Shown in pieces: positions 22,560 through 30,945 of a DNA stretch of 33,831 nt. The number at the start of each line of letters is the position of its first letter. Position 1 is the first letter of the stretch. This stretch comes from CAZVYN01 sp964631125 (GTDB lineage Bacteria; Eisenbacteria; RBG-16-71-46; CAIMUX01): positions 1-33,831 of the forward strand of contig CAZVYN010000044.1 in the NCBI GenBank assembly GCA_964631125.1, written 5' to 3'. Made by a program: the position numbers and the translations under genes. Below the pieces are notes generated by a model. That model saw only the letters and a list, made by a program, of their open reading frames with translations, was not told the DNA's origin and ran no database searches.

Positions 22560-24748
22560 CGCGCTGCCTCTCCCCGCTCCAATCGAACCCGCACCGATTT
22601 GAAGGCCGGCGTCCCCGAACGCGGATCCAAACGCCGCGGCACGAGAACATTGGCCTCGGGATAGTACATCGCGAGGTTGCCCGCTCGGATGTCGACGATC
22701 GCCGCGCGCACCGTCATCCGGCCGGTCTCGTTCGAGACCACGACACGGTCCCCTTCGCGCAGACCGAGTGCGGACGCGTCGCTCGCCGACATCATCACCA
22801 CGTCACGGCGAAGGTTGCCGCGGTAGAGATCTTCTTCTTCGTAGACGACCGTGTTGAACTGCCCTTCGGAACGAAGAGTCATGAGGCGGAACTCGCCCGG
22901 CTCGCGGACGAGGACTGGCAGCGGCGTGACCTGACAGCGCGCGCGCCCATCGTGGCCTCTGAAGCGCGGCTCGTGGAATGTGCGCCCGTCGATCTGGAAT
23001 TCTCGCCGCGTGCGCCCGATCTCCGCCAGCGGGCCATAGCCGGGGACTGCGTCCGCGATTTCCTCGCGCAGCCGATCGTGCGAGCGAAGCGTCGACCAGT
23101 CGTAGCGCCCGGGCGGGAGGATCCGCGCGGCGAGATCGGAGAGCACGTCGACCTCGGAGCGCATCTCGCCGCGCACCGCCGGCTTCCCCCCCTCCGAGTA
23201 GCGGACGTAGTTGAACATCGACTCCTGGGTCGTGCCCTGGCTCTCTTCGTCGCGCGCCAAGACCGGCAGCACGATCGAAGCCCGCCCACGCCCGTGGATG
23301 TGCCCCTCGTTCAGCTTCGTCGTGATCCCGCAGGTCAGGCCGATGCGCCGGAGGGCGCGTCCGGCCCAGGCGCGATCGGGATTGCTGGCGAAGAGATTTC
23401 CGCCCAAGAGCACCGCCGCGTCGATCCGTCCCTCTTCGGCCGCGACCATCGACTGGTAGGTGTCGAGCCCCGGTCCTGGCGGAATGGCGATGCCGTAGCG
23501 CGCCTCCAGCTTGGCCGCGAACGCGCGGTGCAGTTGCGGCGCGACGCCGACCGAGCCGACCCCCTGGACGTTCGAGTGACCGCGAATCGGCAGGAGGCCG
23601 GCGCCGGGACGACCGAGCCATCCGCGCGCGAGCGCCAGGTTGCCGAGCGCGAGGATGTTGTCGACTCCGTTCTCATGGTGGGTGAGACCCATCGCCCAGA
23701 GGAACAGTCCGCGCTGGGACGTCGCGAGCATCTCGACGGCTCGATCGACCTCCTCGCGCGCGAGACCGGCGCACTCCAGCAACGTCTCCCACGACTGGCG
23801 CCTGATCTGCGTCTCCACCTGCGGCCATCCCGTCGTGTGACCCTCGAGGAAGGCGCGGTCGACTGAGTCGCGCTCGAGCAGCCCCTTCAAGAGAGCCTGG
23901 AAGACGGCGACGTCCGATCCGATGTGCGGCTGCAGATAGAGGCTCGCGATCTCGCTCCCGAAGAGGAAGCTCCGCCAATCGGACGGCACGCGGAAACGCT
24001 CGAGCCCGAGCTCGCGCAGAGGGTTGATCACCAGCACGCGCCCACCGCGCCGACGCATCTGGACCAACTTCGAGATCAAACGCGGATGATTGCTCGCGGG
24101 ATTCGCGCCGACCACCACGGCCAGGTCGGCGTGATCGAGATCCGCCAACGTGACCGACGCGGTGGCCGAGCCGTAGATCTCCTTGAGCGCGACGCTGGAA
24201 GCGGCATGGCAGTAGAAGGAACAGTTGTGGATGTTGTTCGTCCCGAAGGCGCGGCCCACCACCTGCAGGAGGAACGCCGCCTCGTTGCTGGCGCGCCCCG
24301 AGGAGTAGAAGAAGCTCCGGTCGGGCCCCGCGCGGCGCAGTGCGTCGCCCGAGCGGTCCAACGCTTCCTCCCAGGAGATGCGGCGGAAGTGCGTGTCGCC
24401 AGGTTCGGTCGCCATGGGGAAGGCGACTCGCCCGACCCGCTCCAACTCCGCCGACGTCATGCCTTCCATCTGGGCCAGGGGGGTGGACGTGAGGAACGCC
24501 TCGCCGATCACGCCCGCCATATCTCCAGCCTGGGCCTGGACCGACTTCTTGCAGATCTCGGGGAAATGCCCCGCCTCGTTCACCATCCCGCCTCTCGCGC
24601 CCCCCATGCCGAGGGCGCAGGTCTTGCAGGCGTTGCGGGAGCGAAGTCGCTGGAACAGGCGGAGCCAGCCTCCCGCCTCGCGGCCCTTGCGGAGCACATA
24701 GAAGACGGCCGGCCAACCGCCGCCGGCGGAGACTCGTGGGTTCGCCAT
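22556..24748 (-). CDS. FdhF/YdeP-family molybdopterin oxidoreductase
   Basis: 730 aa from ATG 24748 (an in-frame ATG at 24802 would add 18 residues). The N-terminal 'RNACKTCALGMGGARGGMVNE' phases (about 55-75) contain only one CxxC pair, as in YdeP, rather than the four-Cys cluster motif of formate dehydrogenases. Bis-MGD-binding signatures include 'FFYSSGRASNEAAFLLQ', 'NNIHNCSFYCHAASSVAL' (a candidate Mo-ligand Cys), 'LAVVVGANPASNHPRLISKL', 'GLTHHENGVDNILALGNLAL' and 'RGHSNVQGVGSVG'. The C-terminal barrel has 'LMTLRSEGQFNTVVYEEEDLYRG' phases. It is a cytoplasmic redox enzyme whose substrate is unknown; E. coli YdeP is linked to acid resistance. It overlaps and precedes the SDR gene. Confidence 0.9.
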   Translation of the reverse strand: MANPRVSAGGGWPAVFYVLRKGREAGGWLRLFQRLRSRNACKTCALGMGGARGGMVNEAGHFPEICKKSVQAQAGDMAGVIGEAFLTSTPLAQMEGMTSAELERVGRVAFPMATEPGDTHFRRISWEEALDRSGDALRRAGPDRSFFYSSGRASNEAAFLLQVVGRAFGTNNIHNCSFYCHAASSVALKEIYGSATASVTLADLDHADLAVVVGANPASNHPRLISKLVQMRRRGGRVLVINPLRELGLERFRVPSDWRSFLFGSEIASLYLQPHIGSDVAVFQALLKGLLERDSVDRAFLEGHTTGWPQVETQIRRQSWETLLECAGLAREEVDRAVEMLATSQRGLFLWAMGLTHHENGVDNILALGNLALARGWLGRPGAGLLPIRGHSNVQGVGSVGVAPQLHRAFAAKLEARYGIAIPPGPGLDTYQSMVAAEEGRIDAAVLLGGNLFASNPDRAWAGRALRRIGLTCGITTKLNEGHIHGRGRASIVLPVLARDEESQGTTQESMFNYVRYSEGGKPAVRGEMRSEVDVLSDLAARILPPGRYDWSTLRSHDRLREEIADAVPGYGPLAEIGRTRREFQIDGRTFHEPRFRGHDGRARCQVTPLPVLVREPGEFRLMTLRSEGQFNTVVYEEEDLYRGNLRRDVVMMSASDASALGLREGDRVVVSNETGRMTVRAAIVDIRAGNLAMYYPEANVLVPRRLDPRSGTPAFKSVRVRLERGEAAR

Positions 24749-24941
24749 GCGCGGCAGGCTACGGCCCCGTCCCGAGACCGACAAGGGGGCGCATTTCCCC
24801 ACTCCGCGGGATTGCGTGCTTCAGGATCGTCGAAAAGCGTCGGTATACTGCAGGACGATAGGGGCCACGGGGATCCCGCTCGTCGGGGCGCCTGACCCTG
24901 GGAACGCGTTCTTCGCCAGGGGAACCAAGGGGGGACAGTCG
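24749..24941. promoter_or_regulatory. Divergent intergenic region with a -10 candidate (TATACT, 24844-24849)
   Basis: 193 bp between the YdeP-like gene (minus) and the LVIVD protein (plus). TATACT at 24844-24849 matches the -10 consensus at 5 of 6 bases on the plus strand, but no good -35 lies 16-18 bp upstream; TTGCGT at 24812 is too far. AAGGGGGG just before ATG 24942 is the ribosome binding site. No other structure seen. Confidence 0.4.
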
Positions 24942-27362
24942 ATGCTTCGTCAGTCGGTCCGGATCTGGGCTACGACCTTCGGTCTCATGACATTGGCAGG
25001 GTTCGCGGGTTCAGGGACCGCCTCGGCGCAGAACGAGAACATCACCCTCCTCGGACAGCGGGACGCCTACTCCTTCCACTCGGGCGTCTGGGGCTTCTCC
25101 CACGCCAACGGGACGGAGTTGGCCATCATCGGAACGCAGAACGGGGCCTCCTTCGTGGACGTGACCAACCCGGCCGCGCCGGTCGAGGTCGCGTTCATCA
25201 CCGGCCCCAGCAGCACCTGGCGCGAGATCCGGTGCTGGAACAACTACGCCTACATCTCGACCGAAGGGGGGGGCGGCCTCAACGTCGTCGACCTCACCAA
25301 TCCGTTGGCGCCGGTCCGTCGTCCCGACTACACCGCGTCGTTCAGCAGTTGCCACAGCCTGCATCTCGACGAACAGACGGGGATCCTCTGGTGCAACGGC
25401 ACCAACAACGGCCTGGTCGGATTGAACCTGGCCAACCCGGCGGCGCCGGTCGAGGTCAAGCGCTGGAGCGGCTCCTACGTCCACGACATGTACAGCCGCA
25501 ACGGCATCGGGTATCTCGCGGAGATCTTCGATTCGAGATTCGGCATCGTCAACCTGGCCGGCCCCGCCTACACCTTCTCCGTCTACAGCAACACGAGCTA
25601 TCCCGGCGCGTCCACCCACAACATGTGGCTGACCGAGGACAGTAAGTATCTCTGCACGACCGACGAGACCACCGGCGGACATCTGAAGATCTGGGACGTC
25701 CAGAATCCGGCCGCGCCGTTCCAGGTGGGGGAGTGGATCGATCCGGACGATCCGGACGTCATCATCCACAACGTCTACGTCAAGGGCTCCTACGCCTACG
25801 CCTCGAACTACCGCGCCGGGCTGCGGATGTGGGACATCAGCAACCCGGCCGACCCGAAGCGCATCGCGCAGTACGACACCTACCCGGGCGGCGGGAGCGG
25901 ATATGACGGGGCCTGGGGTGTCTATCCGTTCGCGAACTCCGGCAACATCTACATCAGCGACATGCAGACCGGTCTGTACATCTTCCAGTTCACGCCGAAC
26001 TTCGGTCTGGCGGAAGGCACGGTCACGCAGACGAACAACGGCAACGTCCTGGGCGGCGTCACCGTTCGCGCGATCACCGATGACGACAAGACGACGACCA
26101 CCAACCCGGCCGGCTTCTATCACATCAACCTGTCGCTCGGGACGCAGACGCTCGAGTTCTCGAAGTTCGGGTATCTGACCCAGACGCACGACGTGACCAT
26201 CACGGCGGGCGGGACCGATACGGAGAACGTCACGCTCGATCTGCTGGCGACCGGGTCGATCTCTGGATTCGTCCGCCATCAGGTGGGTGGCGCGGCGATC
26301 GCAGGCGCGACGGTCAGTGTGGTCGGAACGCCGCTCAGCACGACCTCCGCCGCGAATGGCTCGTACTCCTTCGCAACCGTGCCGACCGGCGCCTACACGC
26401 TCGAGGCGACGAAATTCGGTTTCGGCCGCACCCAGGTCCCGTTCGACGTCACGGCCAACCAGGCCACCAGCCGCGACCTGTTCCTGCGCGCGTCGCTCTT
26501 CGCCGACAACGCCGAGATCGCGGCCGGTTGGACGATCGGAAATGCGCCCGGCGACAACGCGACAACCGGCTTGTGGGTCCTGGCCGATCCAGTCGGCACG
26601 GGAGGCGGCGGGGTCGGGGTCCAGCCGGAAGACGATTACACCCCTTCGCCGGGTGTGAAGTGTTACGTCACCGGCAATGGTGCTATCGGCGGCGGCGTCG
26701 GCGAAGCCGACGTCGACGGTGGGAAGACCACGTTGATCACGCCCACGATCAACCTGGCGCTGGCCGCGGATCCCACGCTGCAATACCGACGCTGGTATAC
26801 CAACAACTCCGGCAGCAACCCAGGCACCGACTTCTGGGTGGTCGAGATCTCCAGTAACGGCGGCACGAACTGGGTCACCCTGGAGAACTCGCTCGCCACC
26901 CGAAATTTCTGGGAGCTGATGGAGTTCCGTGTCCGCGACTACATCACGTTGACGAACAACATCAAGATCCGCTTCATCGCCAACGACACCGGCGGCGGCT
27001 CGGTCGTCGAGGCCGCCATCGACGATCTGGAGATCTTCGATCAGACCGTGCCGACGGGAATCGACACTCCGACTCCTGATCTCGTGGGCGCGCGTCTTCT
27101 CACCGCCACTCCGAATCCGATGTTCGGCTCCACGACATTGCGCTTCCAGCTCCCGATCGCGACACGGGTCTCGCTCGACATCATCGACGTCCAGGGCCGA
27201 CTCCTCCGTCGCGTCGTCGATCGTGAGGTCGCCGCCGGCGAGCATGGCGCGGTCTGGGACGGCCGGGACACGGACGGCGCCCAGGCGGCGCCCGGGGTCT
27301 ACTTCCAGCGATTCTCGGCCGGCGGCAAGAGTTCGAGCCAGAAGCTGGTGGTCATCAGGTAG
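24942..27362 (+). CDS. Secreted choice-of-anchor B / LVIVD protein with carboxypeptidase-like domains and FlgD-like tail
   Basis: 806 aa from ATG 24942 (AAGGGGGG upstream). A signal peptide ends near 'TASAQN'. Residues about 30-365 are LVIVD beta-propeller repeats ('ASFVDVTNPAAPVEVAF', 'GLNVVDLTNPLAPV', 'GLVGLNLANPAAPVEV', 'HLKIWDVQNPAAPFQV', 'GLRMWDISNPADPKRI'). Two carboxypeptidase-regulatory-like beta sandwiches follow (about 360-440 'GTVTQTNNGNVLGGVTV' and 443-525 'GFVRHQVGGAAIAGATV'). A jelly-roll-like region (about 530-705, 'FWVVEISSNGGTNWVTL') precedes the C-terminal 'ATPNPMFGSTTLRFQL...' domain with 'WDGRDTDGAQAAPGVYF', the FlgD-Ig/type IX-like sorting module common in FCB bacteria. 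It is extracellular, probably surface-bound. Enzymatic activity is not apparent. Confidence 0.88.
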   Translation: MLRQSVRIWATTFGLMTLAGFAGSGTASAQNENITLLGQRDAYSFHSGVWGFSHANGTELAIIGTQNGASFVDVTNPAAPVEVAFITGPSSTWREIRCWNNYAYISTEGGGGLNVVDLTNPLAPVRRPDYTASFSSCHSLHLDEQTGILWCNGTNNGLVGLNLANPAAPVEVKRWSGSYVHDMYSRNGIGYLAEIFDSRFGIVNLAGPAYTFSVYSNTSYPGASTHNMWLTEDSKYLCTTDETTGGHLKIWDVQNPAAPFQVGEWIDPDDPDVIIHNVYVKGSYAYASNYRAGLRMWDISNPADPKRIAQYDTYPGGGSGYDGAWGVYPFANSGNIYISDMQTGLYIFQFTPNFGLAEGTVTQTNNGNVLGGVTVRAITDDDKTTTTNPAGFYHINLSLGTQTLEFSKFGYLTQTHDVTITAGGTDTENVTLDLLATGSISGFVRHQVGGAAIAGATVSVVGTPLSTTSAANGSYSFATVPTGAYTLEATKFGFGRTQVPFDVTANQATSRDLFLRASLFADNAEIAAGWTIGNAPGDNATTGLWVLADPVGTGGGGVGVQPEDDYTPSPGVKCYVTGNGAIGGGVGEADVDGGKTTLITPTINLALAADPTLQYRRWYTNNSGSNPGTDFWVVEISSNGGTNWVTLENSLATRNFWELMEFRVRDYITLTNNIKIRFIANDTGGGSVVEAAIDDLEIFDQTVPTGIDTPTPDLVGARLLTATPNPMFGSTTLRFQLPIATRVSLDIIDVQGRLLRRVVDREVAAGEHGAVWDGRDTDGAQAAPGVYFQRFSAGGKSSSQKLVVIR

Positions 27363-27396
27363 CGCGCGTCGTCCGCGAGAACGAGTACGATCCGCG

Positions 27397-27431
27397 GAGG
27401 CGATCGTCCCTGACGGGGCGGTCGCCTCTTT
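27397..27431 (+). terminator. Intrinsic terminator after the LVIVD protein gene
   Basis: A 14-bp stem (27397-27410 with 27415-27428, two G-U pairs) and a TGAC loop, followed by TTT. It ends the LVIVD gene and separates it from the nuo operon. Confidence 0.75.
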
Positions 27432-27447
27432 CGCGTCCAAATCCCCG

Positions 27448-27476
27448 TTGCCTCTCTATCTCGACCCGACTATCCT
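27448..27476 (+). promoter_or_regulatory. Candidate sigma70-type promoter of the nuo operon
   Basis: TTGCCT (27448-27453) and TATCCT (27471-27476) are separated by exactly 17 bp; each matches consensus at 4 of 6 positions. It lies between the upstream terminator and nuoA, with a predicted transcript start near 27483. Confidence 0.5.
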
Positions 27477-27489
27477 GCCGCGTCGCGTT

Positions 27490-27513
27490 CGCTCGAGAAA
27501 CTTTTCTCGAGCG
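27490..27513. promoter_or_regulatory. Perfect inverted repeat upstream of nuoA
   Basis: 11-bp arms cgctcgagaaa / tttctcgagcg around a 2-bp centre. It falls just downstream of the predicted promoter, at roughly +7 to +30, and 41 bp before the nuoA start. It could be a dimeric repressor operator or an RNA hairpin in the leader; there is no T-run to make it a terminator. Confidence 0.7.
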
Positions 27514-27554
27514 CCGAAGTCGGAGTCGGCTGGGCACTTGGCGAAGGAGGAGAG

Positions 27555-27911
27555 GTGGGCGGCAGCTACACACCGCTGATCTTCGTCGTTTTCCTGGCCG
27601 CCATCATTCCCGCGGTCTTCATGGTCCTCAGCAGCATGCTCGGGACGAAGCGGCCGAACGCGATCAAGCTCTCCCAGTACGAATCGGGGATCACGCCGCT
27701 CCAACTGCCGGACCAACGCTTCCCGGTGAAGTTCTATCTGGTGGCGGTGCTGTTCCTGCTCTTCGACATCGAAACGGTCTTCCTCTTCCCGTTGGCCGTT
27801 CGATTCCGCGACCTGGGCTTCTTCGGTTTCGGCGAGATGGTGATCTTCATGGCGGTGCTGGTCTTGGGCTTGGCCTACGCCTGGCGGAAGGGCGCACTCG
27901 ACTGGGAATGA
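27555..27911 (+). CDS. nuoA: NADH-quinone oxidoreductase subunit A
   Basis: 118 aa. GTG 27555 is chosen because AAGGAGGAGAG lies just upstream. Three membrane helices are visible (about 6-28, 58-80, 90-110). The conserved loop 'NAIKLSQYESGITPLQ' and 'FPVKFYLVAVLFLLFDIETVFLFPLA' phases (55-80) with the invariant Asp-Ile-Glu are diagnostic. It is a small membrane subunit of complex I at the interface of the quinone channel. First gene of the operon. Confidence 0.96.
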   Translation: MGGSYTPLIFVVFLAAIIPAVFMVLSSMLGTKRPNAIKLSQYESGITPLQLPDQRFPVKFYLVAVLFLLFDIETVFLFPLAVRFRDLGFFGFGEMVIFMAVLVLGLAYAWRKGALDWE

Positions 27912-27976
27912 CGCGGCGCGCCTTCGCCACGACGGGTTTCGCGAGCAGCAGCAGGGAGCGAGAAAGGTGGAACGGG

Positions 27977-28615
27977 ATGGCGGAGAAGAAGTCAGGGGCG
28001 ACGCCGGCCAATCCGGCCAATCCGGCCAAGCCAGTCGAGCGGGTCGCGACGTTGGCCCCTGGAGGCGACGGCTGGCCCGCGACGTCGGGGGCGCACGCTC
28101 CCGCGAGTCAACGCGCGCGCGCCTACCTGACGAAGCCGGGCACGGAGACCGAGGCGGCTCTGGGCGACGCGGTCATCCTGACGAAGCTCGATGACGTCGT
28201 CGCGTGGGGCAGGCTCAATTCACTCTGGCCGATTCCGTTCGGCACAGCCTGCTGTGCGATCGAGTTCATGGGAACGGTCTCGAGCGTCTTCGATCTCTCG
28301 CGCTTCGGCGCCGAGTTGGTGCGGTTCTCGCCGAGGCAGGCGGATCTGATGATCGTGGCCGGCACCATCAACTACAAGATGGCCCCGATCCTCAAGCGCA
28401 TCTACGACCAGATGTGCGAGCCCAAGTGGGTCATCGCGATGGGCGTCTGCGCCTCTTCCGGTGGTTTCTATGACAACTACTGCACCCTCCAGGGGATCGA
28501 CAAGATCGTGCCGGTCGACATCTACGCGGCCGGCTGCCCTCCGCGGCCCGAGGCGGTCTTGCAGGCGTTGATGGAGCTGCAGAAGAAGGTCGCCGGCTTG
28601 AAGGCGATGGAGTGA
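27977..28615 (+). CDS. nuoB: NADH-quinone oxidoreductase subunit B
   Basis: 212 aa from ATG 27977, supported by AAGGTGG 6 bp upstream; an in-frame ATG at 27908 overlaps the nuoA stop and would add 23 residues, so it is not excluded. The four ligands of cluster N2 are present: the Cys pair C92-C93 in 'GTACCAIEFM', C158 in 'GVCASSGG' and C187 in 'AAGCPPRPE'. N2 hands electrons to quinone. The N-terminus carries a 9-bp tandem repeat (NPA NPA KPV) and a long low-complexity extension of about 60 residues before the conserved core. Confidence 0.96.
   Translation: MAEKKSGATPANPANPAKPVERVATLAPGGDGWPATSGAHAPASQRARAYLTKPGTETEAALGDAVILTKLDDVVAWGRLNSLWPIPFGTACCAIEFMGTVSSVFDLSRFGAELVRFSPRQADLMIVAGTINYKMAPILKRIYDQMCEPKWVIAMGVCASSGGFYDNYCTLQGIDKIVPVDIYAAGCPPRPEAVLQALMELQKKVAGLKAME
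28004..28030 (+). repeat. 9-bp in-frame tandem repeat at the nuoB N-terminus
   Basis: Three units of ccggccaat (28004-28012, 28013-28021, 28022-28030; last base G in the third). They encode Ala-Asn-Pro repeats. Confidence 0.85.
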
Positions 28616-30363
28616 TGGCGGTCCGCGCGGGAACGAGCAGCACGGTCGAGGTCGACTTCGCGCCGCTGCGGCAACAGATCGGCGCCGGTGTCCTGGCCGA
28701 GGGTCGCCTCGGCCGGCTCCCCTTGATCCACGTGAAGCGCGAAGCGCTCCTGGAAACGCTGCGCTTCCTGAAGGAAGCGCCCGGCTTCCGGTTGCATCAA
28801 CTGGTCGATCTCACCGTGGTCGATCGCCTGCACTTGAAGGACAACGCCGCCTCGAGCGATCGATTCGAGCTCGTCTATTTCTTGCACAACCTGCAGACCG
28901 AGCTGCGCGTCGTCGTGAAGACCTCCGTCCCCGAGTCGGATCCGAAAGTCGCCAGCGCCTTCTCGCTCTGGCGGTCGGCCGATTGGGGAGAGCGCGAGGC
29001 GTACGACCAGTACGGCGTCGTCTTCGAGGGACACCCCAACCTGCGGCGCATCCTCAACCACTATCAGTTCGTCGGACATCCGCTGCGCAAGGACTACAAC
29101 ATCCTCCGCGGTCAGTGGCTCTCGGACGCCGATCCACTGGTCGAGGAGCTGGAGCAGCGACGACGCCTGCATCCGCGACCGTTCGAGCCGGACGAACCGG
29201 GCGAGACGATGATCCTGAACATCGGGCCGTCGCACCCCGCCACACACGGCACGCTGCGCAACCTGGTCGAGTTGGACGGGGAGAAGATCCTCTACTGCAT
29301 CCCGGAGATCGGGTATCTGCATCGCGGCTTCGAGAAGTCGGCCGAGACGCACGAGTACCAGCAGGTCATCCCCTACACCGATCGGCTGAACTACTGCTCC
29401 GCCATCTCGAACAACGTCGGCTACGCCAAGGCGGTCGAGGCGCTCTGCGGCATCGAGGTGCCCGAACGGTGCCAATCCATCCGTGTGATCCTGGCGGAGC
29501 TGTCGCGGATCATGGACCACCTGGTCTGCAACGGCGCCAACCTTGTCGACTTGGGCGCGCTGACCAACTTCTGGTACCTGTTCAACCTGCGCGAGAAGAT
29601 CTACACGGTGATCGAGAGTGTGACCGGCGCCCGCCTGACCAACTCCTACACCCGCATCGGCGGCCTCTGGGCCGACGTGACCGACGATTTCGTCGAGGCG
29701 ACGCGCGCCCTCCTGCGCGAGATCCCCGCGGATGTCGACCGCACGATGAAGCTCGTCGCGCGCAACCGCATCTTCCTCGACCGCACCGTCGGGGTCGGGA
29801 AGATCTCGATCGACGACGCCATCTCCTACGGCTACACGGGGCCGTGCCTGCGCGCCACCGGGATGGAATACGACCTGCGCAAGGCTCAGCCGTACTACGG
29901 CTACGAGCGGTTCGACTTCGAGATCCCGACGGGACACCAGGGTGATACCTACGACCGCATCATGGTGCGCTTCGAGGAGATCAACCAGAGCGTGCGCATC
30001 GTGGAGCAGGCGCTGAAGTCGATGCCGGCCGGACCGTTCCGCGCCGACCATCCGCTCGTCGTGATGCCCGACAAGTCGAACACCTACGGCAGCATCGAAG
30101 GATTGGTGAACCATTTCAAGGTGGTCATGCACGGCATCTCGCCCCCCGCAGGCGAGGTGTACGACTGGACCGAGTCGCCCAACGGTGAGCTCGGCTTCCA
30201 TGTCGTGAGCGATGGAACGATGCGACCGTACAAGTGCAAGGTCAGACCGCCCTGTTACTACGTCTATTCGTCCTTCCCGCAGCTCGCGGAGGAGGGCCTC
30301 ATCGCCGACGCCATCGCGGCGCTCGGCAGCCTCAACGTGGTGGCCGGAGAACTCGACCGCTAA
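28615..30363 (+). CDS. nuoCD: NADH-quinone oxidoreductase fused subunits C and D
   Basis: 582 aa from ATG 28615 (TGATG overlap with nuoB; a GTG at 28612 is the other possibility). The NuoC part (about 15-170) has 'SADWGEREAYDQYGVVFEGHP' phases and 'RRILNHYQFVGHPLRKDY'. After a short linker the NuoD part starts near 198: 'MILNIGPSHPATHGTLRN', 'EIGYLHRGFEKSAE', 'YTDRLNYCSAISNN', and a C-terminal region ending 'LGSLNVVAGELDR'. It forms the quinone-binding cavity with NuoB. A single continuous frame joins both, as in E. coli. All sequence is in frame, so the fusion is real unless an assembly error removed a stop. Confidence 0.96.
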   Translation: MAVRAGTSSTVEVDFAPLRQQIGAGVLAEGRLGRLPLIHVKREALLETLRFLKEAPGFRLHQLVDLTVVDRLHLKDNAASSDRFELVYFLHNLQTELRVVVKTSVPESDPKVASAFSLWRSADWGEREAYDQYGVVFEGHPNLRRILNHYQFVGHPLRKDYNILRGQWLSDADPLVEELEQRRRLHPRPFEPDEPGETMILNIGPSHPATHGTLRNLVELDGEKILYCIPEIGYLHRGFEKSAETHEYQQVIPYTDRLNYCSAISNNVGYAKAVEALCGIEVPERCQSIRVILAELSRIMDHLVCNGANLVDLGALTNFWYLFNLREKIYTVIESVTGARLTNSYTRIGGLWADVTDDFVEATRALLREIPADVDRTMKLVARNRIFLDRTVGVGKISIDDAISYGYTGPCLRATGMEYDLRKAQPYYGYERFDFEIPTGHQGDTYDRIMVRFEEINQSVRIVEQALKSMPAGPFRADHPLVVMPDKSNTYGSIEGLVNHFKVVMHGISPPAGEVYDWTESPNGELGFHVVSDGTMRPYKCKVRPPCYYVYSSFPQLAEEGLIADAIAALGSLNVVAGELDR

Positions 30364-30388
30364 GGGAATTGGGTCGTCAGGGGAGTCG

Positions 30389-30943
30389 ATGCAGCCGTAC
30401 GCCGTACCGAGAGAAGACGTTCGCGCGCGTAGCGCCTGCCCGCTCCAGAGTCGGGGGCAGGCGGTTCGCTTCTCCTCCGAGGGGATGAAGGAGTTCGAGG
30501 AGACCGTCGTCCGCTATCCGATCCGACAGGCGGCGGTCTTGCCGGCGCTGTGGATCGCGCAGCGCGAGTTCGGTTGGATCTCGACCGAAGTGGTCGAGTA
30601 CGTCGCCGGTCTCTGTGACCTGGCGCCCTCGCATGTCTACGGCGTGGTCAGTTTCTACACCATGTTCAACCGCGCGCCGGTCGGTCGCTTTCATCTGCAA
30701 CTGTGCACCAACATCTCGTGCCAGTTGATGGGGGCCGAAGAGGTCCTCGCGCGACTGGAGGAGAAGCTCGGCGTCCGGCTGGGCGGGACGACCGAGGACA
30801 ACCAGTTCACGCTGATCGAGGTCGAGTGCCTGGCCGCCTGCGAGATGGCGCCGATGATCCAGGTCAATGACGAGTTCATCGGGCCGCTCACGCCCGATTC
30901 GGCCGCGGCGCTCGTCGATCGCCTGCGCCAAGGGGGACGTTGA
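30389..30943 (+). CDS. nuoE: NADH-quinone oxidoreductase subunit E
   Basis: 184 aa from ATG 30389 with GGGGAG upstream; the conserved part begins near 'SSEGMKEFEE'. It holds the [2Fe-2S] cluster N1a: C106 and C111 in 'LCTNISC', C147 and C151 in 'CLAACEMAP'. It works with NuoF and NuoG as the NADH-dehydrogenase module. Only 25 bp separate it from nuoCD. The stop lies in the same 4 bp as a TTG in the nuoF frame. Confidence 0.96.
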   Translation: MQPYAVPREDVRARSACPLQSRGQAVRFSSEGMKEFEETVVRYPIRQAAVLPALWIAQREFGWISTEVVEYVAGLCDLAPSHVYGVVSFYTMFNRAPVGRFHLQLCTNISCQLMGAEEVLARLEEKLGVRLGGTTEDNQFTLIEVECLAACEMAPMIQVNDEFIGPLTPDSAAALVDRLRQGGR

Positions 30944-30945
30944 CC

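Noticed and set aside
25011..27440. Long open frame of about 800 codons on the minus strand opposite the LVIVD protein
   Set aside because: It is an antisense shadow produced by high GC at third positions; the translation has no recognisable domain and is Arg/Val/Asp-rich, while the plus strand has a signal peptide and clear domains.
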